Source: Sphingomonas panacisoli (GTDB lineage: Bacteria > Pseudomonadota > Alphaproteobacteria > Sphingomonadales > Sphingomonadaceae). Taken from it: DNA of 64,000 bases. Within the stretch, counting starts at the first letter, position 1. Each line of letters starts with the position of its first letter. Positions 9,367-17,207 of this stretch are shown here, one piece after another. The translations under genes were made by a program, and so were the position numbers. The notes beneath the pieces were generated by a model that saw only the letters and a list, made by a program, of their open reading frames with translations, did no database searches and had not been told where the DNA came from. The DNA lies in assembly GCF_007859635.1 (NCBI RefSeq), contig NZ_CP042306.1, positions 2,046,001 to 2,110,000 of the forward strand. The letters run 5' to 3'.

Positions 9367-10746
9367 ATGAAAATCATATCCTTCACGCGCCGGGTCGCCA
9401 TCGCGGCAGCCCTTACCACGAGCCTCGTCGGCCTCGACGCTCCGGCCGCCACAGGCAAAGCCACGACGACGGCTCCAGCCAGCGCCGTCCGACTGCAGGA
9501 GATCGCGACGAACGGCACCGTGCTTCACGTCCGCATCGCCGGTTCGGGTCCGGCAGTCGTGCTGCTTCACGGTTATGGCGACACTGGCGACATGTGGGGT
9601 CCGCTGGTCGCGGAGCTCGCCCGCAACCACACCGTCATCGTTCCCGACCTGCGCGGGATGGGACTGTCGGCGCGCGCCGACAAGGGCTTCGAAAAGGCCA
9701 ACGAGGCCGCCGACATCATCGGCGTGATGGATGCGCTGGGTATCAAGCGCGCCGACGTCGTCGCCCACGATATCGGCAACATGGTCGCCTATGCACTCGC
9801 CGCCCGGAACGCCGACCGCGTTACCAAGCTCGTCCTGATGGACGCGCCGATTCCCGGCATCGGACCGTGGGAGGAAATCCTCAAGACGCCGCTGCTCTGG
9901 CATTTCCGCTTCGGCGGGCCCGACATGGAACGCCTGGTCGCCGGTCGCGAGCGAATCTATCTCGACCGCTTCTGGAACGAATTCTCCGCCAATCCGGCCA
10001 ACTTTCCGGAAGCCGAGCGCGAACATTACGCCGCGCTCTACGCCGCGCCGGGCCGCATGCATGCCGGCTTCGCTCAGTTCGCCGCGTTCGATCAGGACGC
10101 TGTCGATAATCGTGCCTGGCTCGCCGCGCACGGCAAACTGACCATGCCCGTCCTCGCGATCGGCGGCGAGAAGTCGTTCGGTCCGATGATGGCTATCGAC
10201 GCGAGAGCCGGCGCGATCGACGTTCAAGAGCGCGTCATTGCCGGCGCCGGCCATTGGCTGATGGAGGAACAGCCCGTCGCGACGGTCGCGGCGATCCGTG
10301 AGTTTCTCGATGCCCAGCCGGCTAGTCCGGCCAAGGACGGGCTTGCCCCTACCGCGCTGTCGCTCGACCAAACGCAGTCGATGACGACCGCTGGCGCGGG
10401 GACCGGCACGTCGGGTGTCGCGGGGATCAAGACCGTCCTGCTCTATGGCGATCCCGCCAAGCCCGGCCCCTATGTGCTAGAAATCCGCGTGCCGGCCAAC
10501 ACGGCGATCGCCGCTCACACGCATCGCGACAATCGCTTCGCGACGGTGATTTCGGGCACATGGTATTTCGGCTTCGGCTCCAACCCGGCGACCGCGCGCG
10601 TCAAGGCGCTGACCGCAGGCGGGCTATACACCGAGCCCGGTAAGCTCCCCCACTTCGCATTCACGCGCGACGAAGCCGCGGTCGTCCGCATTACCGGCAT
10701 GGGACCCAGCGACACTGCGTTCGTCGCGGTTCCCATCGCCCGCTAA
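9367..10746 (+). CDS. Exported alpha/beta-hydrolase (epoxide-hydrolase type) fused to a cupin-like domain
   Basis: This 459-residue protein has a signal peptide (MKIISFTRRVAIAAALTTSLVG) and an alpha/beta-hydrolase domain at about residues 40-325. HGYGDTGDMW lies near the oxyanion hole. The nucleophile elbow is VVAHDIGNMVAYA, where Asp replaces Ser, as in epoxide hydrolases and haloacid dehalogenases. The candidate histidine is in GAGHWLMEEQP. After an Ala/Pro-rich linker, residues about 360-459 form a cupin-like barrel (IRVPANTAIAAHTHRDNRFATVISGTWYFG...LPHFAF). The HTH pair is present, but the usual cupin glutamate is not evident. It leads an operon with the monoacylglycerol-lipase-like gene 28 bases downstream. 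AACAGGAGACGG precedes the start. The fusion is unusual. Confidence 0.85.
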   Translation: MKIISFTRRVAIAAALTTSLVGLDAPAATGKATTTAPASAVRLQEIATNGTVLHVRIAGSGPAVVLLHGYGDTGDMWGPLVAELARNHTVIVPDLRGMGLSARADKGFEKANEAADIIGVMDALGIKRADVVAHDIGNMVAYALAARNADRVTKLVLMDAPIPGIGPWEEILKTPLLWHFRFGGPDMERLVAGRERIYLDRFWNEFSANPANFPEAEREHYAALYAAPGRMHAGFAQFAAFDQDAVDNRAWLAAHGKLTMPVLAIGGEKSFGPMMAIDARAGAIDVQERVIAGAGHWLMEEQPVATVAAIREFLDAQPASPAKDGLAPTALSLDQTQSMTTAGAGTGTSGVAGIKTVLLYGDPAKPGPYVLEIRVPANTAIAAHTHRDNRFATVISGTWYFGFGSNPATARVKALTAGGLYTEPGKLPHFAFTRDEAAVVRITGMGPSDTAFVAVPIAR

Positions 10747-10774
10747 TCTATCTTTTAACCTTAGGAGACTTTTC

Positions 10775-11611
10775 ATGACCGACCCGATCATCGCACAGGA
10801 ACAGTGGCTCGACGGTGCCGCCGGCCGCCTCTTCGTCCGCCACTGGCCCGCCGAGGGCCAGCCCGCCGCTTCCCTGGTCATCTGCCACGGCTTCAATGCT
10901 CATAGCGGCCACTACGCCCGGGCGGCGGAAGTCTTCGCGCAGCGCGGGATCGCCATCACCGCGCTCGACCTTCGCGGACGGGGTCGATCCGACGGCGAGC
11001 GTTTCTACGTGGAGAGCATCGACGATTATGTCGCCGACCTGTCGCAGGCCATCGACTTGGCTCGGTCGCTGCACCCCCAACTCCCCGTCTACCTGCTCGG
11101 CCACAGCGCCGGCGGCGTGACGGCGGTCACCTATGCGCTCGATCACGCGGATCGCATCGCCGGATTGATCAGCGAAAGCTTCGCGTTTCGGGTCTTTGCC
11201 CCCGATGTCGCGCTCGCATTGCTGAAAGGGGCCAGTCACATCGTACCGCACGTCCACGCGGTGCGGCTGAAGATGAGCGACTTCTCGCGCGATCCCGCCT
11301 GGGTGGCACATCTCGAAGCAGATCCACTGGTGAAGGACGAGGTTCAGCCGATCCAGACGATGGCTGCCCTCGCCCGCGCCGACGAACGGTTGGCTCGAGA
11401 GTTCGGACGCATCACGCTGCCCGTCCTTATCCTGCACGGGACGGCCGACCACGCGACCAAGTCGGAGGGCAGCCAGGCGTTTCTCGATGCCGCCGGTTCC
11501 AGCGACAAGACGCTGAACCTCTACAAAGGTTTTTATCACGACTTGCTCAACGACGTGGATCGCGACCGCGTCTCGAACGACATCGGCAACTGGATCGCGG
11601 GTCGCGTCTGA
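10775..11611 (+). CDS. Alpha/beta-hydrolase, monoacylglycerol lipase-like (serine aminopeptidase S33 type)
   Basis: This 278-residue cytosolic hydrolase carries the lysophospholipase/monoglyceride lipase pattern: ICHGFNAHSGHYARAAEVFAQRG, DLRGRGRSDGER, the nucleophile elbow LLGHSAGG, the acid in ILHGTADHAT and the histidine in GFYHDLLND. There is no signal peptide. TTAGGAG precedes the start. It follows the exported hydrolase-cupin gene by 28 bases, so they are probably co-transcribed under the divergent LysR protein. The substrate is unknown; short glycerides or similar esters are typical for the family. Confidence 0.9.
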   Translation: MTDPIIAQEQWLDGAAGRLFVRHWPAEGQPAASLVICHGFNAHSGHYARAAEVFAQRGIAITALDLRGRGRSDGERFYVESIDDYVADLSQAIDLARSLHPQLPVYLLGHSAGGVTAVTYALDHADRIAGLISESFAFRVFAPDVALALLKGASHIVPHVHAVRLKMSDFSRDPAWVAHLEADPLVKDEVQPIQTMAALARADERLAREFGRITLPVLILHGTADHATKSEGSQAFLDAAGSSDKTLNLYKGFYHDLLNDVDRDRVSNDIGNWIAGRV

Positions 11612-11650
11612 CGGCAACGGTTCGATTAGAGCCACGCGTTTACACAAGGT

Positions 11651-11680
11651 GCGCTCGACCGGTTGCAACCGGTCGAGCGC
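11651..11680. terminator. Perfect 30-bp inverted repeat after the hydrolase operon (terminator or binding site)
   Basis: Fifteen bases (GCGCTCGACCGGTTG) are followed immediately by their exact reverse complement. The RNA could form a 12-13 bp hairpin with a small loop 40 bases after the stop codon at 11611. No T-run follows on either strand, so it is not a textbook intrinsic terminator. It contains two ACCGGT cores sharing a central TGCA. Confidence 0.5.
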
Positions 11681-12007
11681 ATCCGATGTCACTCATCTCA
11701 TCAGGACGACGTCCATGGATCTCTAACTTCGTGTCGAGACCGCAGTTGTGACCGGCGCAATACACTCCTGATCGAACACATCGATGCGATTGCCCACGTT
11801 CGGCGCGAGCGAAGCGGACGACGTGAGCCGACGAATAGCTAACGCCCAAGCAAAGTTTCAACCTTGATCCAAGTCATTGCGGTCGCTGGCTTTTGTGGGC
11901 AGGCTGGCAGGACAAGGGCGCATCAGGCACCCGGTCGCGGCCGATCAGGTGTCGGCTCGATATCCAAATTCAGTGTCTTTTGTCGCTGCGCTACGGAAGT
12001 ATTTCAT
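11681..12007. other. Intergenic stretch without a convincing gene
   Basis: Between the inverted repeat and the PAP2 gene only short frames with poor codon character are seen. The region is less GC-rich than the genes. It presumably holds the promoter of the PAP2 gene; no motif was recognised. Confidence 0.5.
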
Positions 12008-12976
12008 TTGTCGCGCACGACGCTTTCGCCGATCGATGTCCGCTCGCTGCCAGCCTTTGCGTTGATGGCGGCGCAGGTTGCCACGATAGTCGTGCTCATC
12101 GCCGTGACCGGGTTCAGCTATGACGGCCGCGACATCAACACGGTGGCGATGGTGATCGCGTTTGCGATCGGCTTCGGGTTTGCGCTGCGCCGATTGGGCA
12201 TTGGCCGGCTGGCGACGGCATTGGAGGCGATGGCGTTGATCCTGGCGTCGGGGATGACCGTCGCGTGTCTCAGCCTGTTATGCGCCAGCGACTCGATGCC
12301 GCTTGCCGATGCTTGGCTGGCGGCGGCGGATCGTATCCTGTTGCCCGCCGTGTCGTGGCGCGATTTGGCACTCTCGCTCGCGCACCATCCGCGCCTCACG
12401 CAGATAATGTGCTCGATCTATTCGACGCTGTTGTGGCAGCCGTTCGTGTTGATCGTGGCGCTGGCTCTCGCTCGACGTGAGGACGTTATCTGGCGGTTCG
12501 TTCACGCCTGGATGCTGACATTGGTTTTGTGCGTCGCAATTTTCGCGATTGCGCCCGCCGTCACACCCTATGTCTATTATGGTATCACGCCGAGCCAGGT
12601 TCCGGCACTGACCGTCAATGCCGGCTGGCGTCCCGCCGAGATCATCATGCATGTCCGCGACGGTACAATCCACGTGCTGGCGAGCAGGACTGCCAGCGGG
12701 CTGATCACTTTTCCGTCGTTCCATGCTGCCGGCGCTATGCTGCTCGCCTGGAGCTTCCGTCGCGCGTCCTGGTTCGGTTGGGGGTTCGTGGCGCTTGATG
12801 TCCTGATGCTGCCGACCATTCCCCTGATCGGCAGTCATTATTTCGTCGATGCGCTGGGCGGCGTCGCGGTCGCCGCGCTGACGATCGTAACAACGCGGCG
12901 CACTGGTAAGCCCCGCCACGGATTGTGCCGACCCGCCACCCATTCTTGGCCCGAGCAAGGCAGCCCCATATCGTAA
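12008..12976 (+). CDS. PAP2-superfamily integral membrane protein (inositol-phosphotransferase-like)
   Basis: This is a membrane protein of about 322 residues with some seven hydrophobic helices. The PAP2 phosphatase motifs are visible late in the protein: TFPSFHAAGAMLLAW (C2, catalytic His) and PLIGSHYFVDALGG (C3, His-Asp). The first conserved motif (KxxxxxxRP) is weak. This layout matches the PAP2_3/Aur1-like group that transfers or removes lipid phosphate head groups. The open frame begins at 11864, but its first 48 codons look non-coding. TTG at 12008, preceded by GGAAG, is my chosen start; a later ATG (at MAAQVATIV) is possible. Neighbours give no clue to the substrate. Confidence 0.75.
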   Translation: MSRTTLSPIDVRSLPAFALMAAQVATIVVLIAVTGFSYDGRDINTVAMVIAFAIGFGFALRRLGIGRLATALEAMALILASGMTVACLSLLCASDSMPLADAWLAAADRILLPAVSWRDLALSLAHHPRLTQIMCSIYSTLLWQPFVLIVALALARREDVIWRFVHAWMLTLVLCVAIFAIAPAVTPYVYYGITPSQVPALTVNAGWRPAEIIMHVRDGTIHVLASRTASGLITFPSFHAAGAMLLAWSFRRASWFGWGFVALDVLMLPTIPLIGSHYFVDALGGVAVAALTIVTTRRTGKPRHGLCRPATHSWPEQGSPIS

Positions 12977-13193
12977 CTGTCCAATACGCGCTGACCAGCA
13001 TTCGTTGACCATTTCATACTCGTAAAGAAGGAATTTGGAAGCTGGTCGCTCGACAGCCGCATCCGATCGGCGAGGACCGATCGAAACTCGCAGTGCGTGA
13101 TCAACGCTTCGACGCACATCGTGGTCGGCTCAGAACCACGGTCCACCATTCAATCGCGCAAGATGATATCCGCGGACCCGACACCGCCGCGTG

Positions 13194-13643
13194 CTACTTG
13201 GAGGGAGCCTGCCAAAGCTCGATTTTCGTTCCATCTGGGTCGAGGATCGAGGCGAACTTGCCGGTCGGATCCGCTTGCCGGTTGAGGACTTTGATACCTT
13301 TGGTTTCGAGCTTGGCGATGAACGCATCAAGGTCGTCTACCGCGAAATTGATCATGAAATCGCGCTTGGAAGGCGCGATCTCGCTGCTGTTCTCGCGCAT
13401 GGCGGACCAAACCACCACCGGCGGATGGAGCGGAGCGTCGTATCGTAGAAGGGCACCACCCCACGGCTCGATGTTGATGCCAAGCACCTCTTGGTACCAT
13501 TTCGTCAAGGCCGCTGGATCCTTGCTAACGACGAACACCCCTCCAACGCCCGTTATTCGACCGACTTCCTGGGCATGAAGCACCATCGGCGACAAACCGA
13601 CCAAAAGAAGTCCGGCGGCTACGAAAATGCCAGTTCTCGTCAT
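13194..13643 (-). CDS. Exported VOC-fold (glyoxalase/bleomycin-resistance-like) protein
   Basis: This 149-residue protein has a signal peptide (MTRTGIFVAAGLLLVGLSPMVLHAQ) followed by one vicinal-oxygen-chelate domain: GVFVVSKDPAALTKWYQEVLGI at the first repeat, then FAVDDLDAFIAKLETKGIKV and the closing DPDGTKIELWQ. The start at 13643 has an AGAGGAGAG ribosome site; the longer frame to 13709 overlaps the porin. It is the last gene of an antiporter-porin-VOC operon, 53 bases after the porin. An exported VOC protein is uncommon. The function is unknown. Confidence 0.85.
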   Translation of the reverse strand: MTRTGIFVAAGLLLVGLSPMVLHAQEVGRITGVGGVFVVSKDPAALTKWYQEVLGINIEPWGGALLRYDAPLHPPVVVWSAMRENSSEIAPSKRDFMINFAVDDLDAFIAKLETKGIKVLNRQADPTGKFASILDPDGTKIELWQAPSK

Positions 13644-13696
13644 CGCTCTCTCCTCTAGGGCGCGTAGCTGCCGCCAACGATCTCGGTTGCCGCGAC

Positions 13697-14911
13697 TTAC
13701 ATTACCCAATCGAGCGTCAAAAATACCTTGGTTGTGTCGGTGGCGAAGCCTTTTGCAACGTATCGCGCTAATCGCGCCGCCAACGTGTAGCGGTTGAACT
13801 TCAAGAACCCGATCGCGTCAATCTCATCCCCGTACAATCGCACCAACCGATCGCTGGCGAACCGGTGATAGGTCCCGGCGACGCCGTAGCCGGTGATCAT
13901 ACCCTTGCTCTTCCAGCTGCCCCCGATGGTGCCGTACAGGTCGCGGAGCCCGTCGGGCGGTGTCGTAGTAAATTTGCTCGCCCAGCCCTGGAACTTGAAG
14001 AAAGAGGCGAGCGGGGTCTGGATGCTGGTCAAGGCAACGCCTCTATCGGCTCCGAGCACTTCATATCCGGCGGTCGCCGACACGATCGGACCGCTCAGGG
14101 TCGCTTCACCGAGATAGTAGGTCGCCGCATAACGGTTCGGGTTGCGGGCATAGTCGCTTTGCCGCGCGATGCTCGCGACATAAGCGAGCTTCCACCCCTT
14201 CGCGATCTGGCGCACGCCGGTGAGGCGCAGCCCATAGGTCTGGTTCGACAGGCGATAACCCGATAGTGCGGACAGGTTCTGATCGACGAGATATGCGAAG
14301 GCGCCAAGCGTGCCGATCGGCGTCGCGTAGCCGATCTGTCCGAACCAATTGTTTCCGGACACGGATCGCGGGCGCGCACCCTTGCCATCAATGCCGTTCA
14401 CTGTCCGAACGTCCCACGAATAAGCGGCGTCCACGCTGAGCTTGCCGTGAGTCCATTTGGCACGGACGGCGTCGAAGGTCTGTTGGTTCTGCCGCCAATT
14501 GGCCGAGCCGACGAACCGCTGGTCGCCCAGCTCGAGCACTTGCCGTCCCGCGATCAACGCGAGGCCATCCTTTTCATAACCGAACTGCACGCGGTTGATT
14601 TCGACATCGTTCGGGTCGGGGATGACCGGCAGTGGGCGGCCGTTGAGGCCGTTGTTGAACGCGCCCGCGATCTTCAAAGTCGCTTCGGCCTCGACCAAAG
14701 CCGTGAGCGGTCCGGCCTTAGCTTGGATGCCCGTTCGCATTCGCATGGTCACAGCGTCGGCTTGGTCGGCGACGCCCTCCTGATCGACATGCTCGTAGCG
14801 CAGCCGGGCATCGATCAGCGGCGTGAGCTTGATGTCCTGAGCCGCGGCGGCATCGGCGCACACCCCCGCTGCCAGCAGCGCTAGCGCTGCCACCTGCGTC
14901 ATCTGCGACAT
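13697..14911 (-). CDS. Alginate-export-family outer-membrane porin
   Basis: This 404-residue beta-barrel has the leader MSQMTQVAALALLAAGVCADAAAAQ. It contains the family features of the alginate export/OprE-like group: KLTPLIDARLRYEHVDQEG, repeated amphipathic strands, ALIAGRQVLELGDQRFVGSANWRQNQQTFDAVR, and a C-terminal strand ending LTLDW. It probably forms an outer-membrane channel. It starts 5 bases after the antiporter stop codon, so the two are translationally close and co-transcribed. No real alginate genes surround it, so the substrate is open. Confidence 0.85.
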   Translation of the reverse strand: MSQMTQVAALALLAAGVCADAAAAQDIKLTPLIDARLRYEHVDQEGVADQADAVTMRMRTGIQAKAGPLTALVEAEATLKIAGAFNNGLNGRPLPVIPDPNDVEINRVQFGYEKDGLALIAGRQVLELGDQRFVGSANWRQNQQTFDAVRAKWTHGKLSVDAAYSWDVRTVNGIDGKGARPRSVSGNNWFGQIGYATPIGTLGAFAYLVDQNLSALSGYRLSNQTYGLRLTGVRQIAKGWKLAYVASIARQSDYARNPNRYAATYYLGEATLSGPIVSATAGYEVLGADRGVALTSIQTPLASFFKFQGWASKFTTTPPDGLRDLYGTIGGSWKSKGMITGYGVAGTYHRFASDRLVRLYGDEIDAIGFLKFNRYTLAARLARYVAKGFATDTTKVFLTLDWVM

Positions 14912-14916
14912 GGCGG

Positions 14917-16290
14917 TTACGCCGCGGTGCCAGCCAGCGCGCCATCGAGCTGGTCGAGCTCACCCGACGCGCGCGCCTTGCGTCCGTAGACCAGTTCGAA
15001 CACCGGCCCCGCCATCATCGTCGTCACGATCGCCATCAGCACCAGCATCGAAAACAGCGTCGGGCCGATAATGCCCTTCTGCAGCCCGATGTTGATGATG
15101 ATCAGTTCCATCAGCCCGCGCGAGTTCATCAGCGCACCGATGCCGAGTGCGGTGCGATTGTCCTCGCCCGACAGCCGCGCCGCCGCCCAGCACGCACCGA
15201 ACTTGGCGAGGATCGACACCGCCAGCACGCCGAACGCGATCAGCAGCAGCTCTGGCGAATTGACCATGTCCATCCGCGTGTTGAGCCCCGAATAGGTGAA
15301 GAACATCGGCAGCAGCAGGACAACCGCGAGCGGCTCAACCTTCAGCTTCAGCTCCTCGACGAACTTGCCCCGCGGCATGCACGCACCGAGCAGGAAACCG
15401 CCGAAAATGGCGTGGATTCCTATCGCGTCCATGACGAATGCCGACATGCAGAACAGCATCATCGTGATCGCCAGGATGGTGACGCTCATCTCCCCCTGCG
15501 CTTCGACGATGCGGCCGAGCGGGGCGAGCAGCTTGCGGCCCCAGATGAGCATGAACGCAGCGTAGATCACCGCCCCACCGATCGCGAGTATCGCGACGCC
15601 GGAGCCGCCGCCGAAGGTCGCGAGTACGATCGCGAGCACGCACCACGACGTGGCATCATCGAACGCGCCCGCCGTCAGCGACAGCGTGCCGAGCGACGAA
15701 TTGGCCAGACCGCGCTCGTTGATGATCCGCGCGAGCATCGGGAAAGCCGTCAGCGCGATGCAGGCGCCCATGAACAGCATCGCATTGGCCTGACTGATCC
15801 CTGGCGTAAACAGTCCGTCGATCCCGAGCAGCCACGGCGTAATAAGCGCGGCAAGCAGGAAAGGCGCCGCAATGCCGGCCGCGGAAACCGCCCCGGCGCT
15901 CTTTGCCTTCGATTGGAAATGGTCGAGGCGCAGCGTCAGTCCGACCATGAACATGTAGAGGCCGACCCCAAGCTGCGCGCCGGCATACAGCACGTTGCGC
16001 GTTTCCTTGGGGAATATCGCGAGCTGAAGATCCGGGAAGAACAGGCCGAGCAAAGACGGCCCCAACACCACGCCGGCGATCATCTCACCGACGACTTGCG
16101 GCTGGCCGAGAAACTTCTTTCCGGCCCAGCCGACGACGCGACAGGCCAGCAGGATCACGGCGAGTTGCAGGAAGAAATGGACGCTGAAATCGCCCGGGGC
16201 ATAGCTTTTCGCTGCACCGGCGACGGCCGGCCCGTGCGGTGAGAGGATCCCGGTCACAGTGGAAATCAAACTATCGACAATGCCTTGCAT
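14917..16290 (-). CDS. CPA2-family cation:proton antiporter (Kef/NapA-like)
   Basis: This 457-residue integral membrane protein has about 12-13 helices. Typical Na+/H+ exchanger-domain features are QPQVVGEMIAGVVLGPSLLG, GLYMFMVGLTL, the unwound-helix region ALTAFPMLARIINERGL and the ion-binding LTAGAFDDATSW (Asp-Asp pair). There is no C-terminal TrkA-N domain. AGGGGAG precedes the start at 16290. It leads the operon with the porin and VOC protein. It would exchange a monovalent cation or glutathione-gated K+ for protons; the ion is not determined. Confidence 0.92.
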   Translation of the reverse strand: MQGIVDSLISTVTGILSPHGPAVAGAAKSYAPGDFSVHFFLQLAVILLACRVVGWAGKKFLGQPQVVGEMIAGVVLGPSLLGLFFPDLQLAIFPKETRNVLYAGAQLGVGLYMFMVGLTLRLDHFQSKAKSAGAVSAAGIAAPFLLAALITPWLLGIDGLFTPGISQANAMLFMGACIALTAFPMLARIINERGLANSSLGTLSLTAGAFDDATSWCVLAIVLATFGGGSGVAILAIGGAVIYAAFMLIWGRKLLAPLGRIVEAQGEMSVTILAITMMLFCMSAFVMDAIGIHAIFGGFLLGACMPRGKFVEELKLKVEPLAVVLLLPMFFTYSGLNTRMDMVNSPELLLIAFGVLAVSILAKFGACWAAARLSGEDNRTALGIGALMNSRGLMELIIINIGLQKGIIGPTLFSMLVLMAIVTTMMAGPVFELVYGRKARASGELDQLDGALAGTAA

Positions 16291-16433
16291 GCCACTCCCC
16301 TATTACGGCTCCGCACATGTTGCGCCGCGTTCGTCGGAGCAGAAAAGTTGTTGGGAACGTTATCAATGGCAAAATCAACGGATCGATCGCATTTTCGCCT
16401 TGGTCGTCGATTGTGTTGCGGCAGTACCATATT

Positions 16434-16449
16434 GTAGGTACATACCTAC
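16434..16449. promoter_or_regulatory. Palindromic operator of the toxin-antitoxin pair
   Basis: GTAGGTA and TACCTAC flank a two-base CA spacer. The site ends 26 bases before the antitoxin start, where a Phd/VapBC autorepression operator is expected. Confidence 0.6.
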
Positions 16450-16475
16450 GTTATTGACGTTCGCGGGAGCGGAAA

Positions 16476-16709
16476 ATGCGGGCGATTTCGAGTCGTGAGT
16501 TCAACCAGGACGTCAGTCACGCGAAGCGCACGGCGCGAATCGAACCAGTCTTCGTCACCGATCGGGGGCGTCCGACGCACGTGCTGATGAGCATCGAAGC
16601 GTTCCGCCGCCTGTCGGGAGAAGGCGACACGATCATTGATTTGCTCGCCATGCCCGGGCTTGCCGATCCGCCCCCCACCGGCGATCTGTGGCGCGGGCCT
16701 GGCGGCTGA
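16476..16709 (+). CDS. Type II antitoxin, Phd/YefM family
   Basis: This 77-residue protein begins MRAISSREFNQDVSHAKRTA, the Phd/YefM N-terminal DNA-binding pattern. VFVTDRGRPTHVLMSIEAFRRL follows, and the acidic/proline C-terminal tail would wrap the toxin. It overlaps the PIN toxin by one base (TGATG), so the pair is translationally coupled. It probably represses its own promoter at the palindrome 16434-16449 together with the toxin. Confidence 0.9.
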   Translation: MRAISSREFNQDVSHAKRTARIEPVFVTDRGRPTHVLMSIEAFRRLSGEGDTIIDLLAMPGLADPPPTGDLWRGPGG

Positions 16710-17188
16710 TGCACTTGCTCGACACATCCATCGTCCTCGCCCTGCGCAACGCCCGCGCCGGGGTAGCGGAGCCCGGCCTGACCGCATGGGCATCGGCGTT
16801 GCCCCGCGAAAGCTTGTTCATCTCGGCGATCACGTTGCACGAACTCGAGGAGCAGGCGCGAACGACACGCCAGGATCGTGCGCAATGGCGGACATGGATC
16901 GACGATCACGTAACGCGCGCGTTCGATGGGCGTGTGCTGCCGGTCGATGCCGCGGTGGTGCGTCGTGCTGGGCAGCTTGAACGCGGCGGGGCTCGCGATG
17001 GCCTTCTGGCGGCGACAGCGCTCGAACACCGTCTGACGCTTGCCACGCTCCGCCCGCGCGCGTTCAAGGCGAGCAGGGTCAAGACGTTCGACCCGACCGG
17101 CTTTGTCCCCTCCACCCAGATCGAAGATTGGCGGCAGGCCGCGCAGGCCGCGCCGGCCTGGATCAAGAACCTGTTCGTGCGCAGCTAG
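16709..17188 (+). CDS. PIN-domain toxin, VapC family
   Basis: This 159-residue predicted ribonuclease probably cleaves tRNA or other RNA. The first catalytic aspartate is in HLLDTSIVLAL at the very N-terminus. An acidic patch lies in ITLHELEEQAR, and GGARDGLLAATALEHRLTLAT carries the C-terminal aspartate. The usual TRN motif that follows in VapC is replaced by TLRPRAF, and the protein is somewhat longer than the common 130-140 residues. The start at 16709 overlaps the antitoxin stop; the earlier in-frame start would overlap the antitoxin more deeply. Confidence 0.87.
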   Translation: MHLLDTSIVLALRNARAGVAEPGLTAWASALPRESLFISAITLHELEEQARTTRQDRAQWRTWIDDHVTRAFDGRVLPVDAAVVRRAGQLERGGARDGLLAATALEHRLTLATLRPRAFKASRVKTFDPTGFVPSTQIEDWRQAAQAAPAWIKNLFVRS

Positions 17189-17207
17189 GACGGTTAGGGT
17201 CACGATC

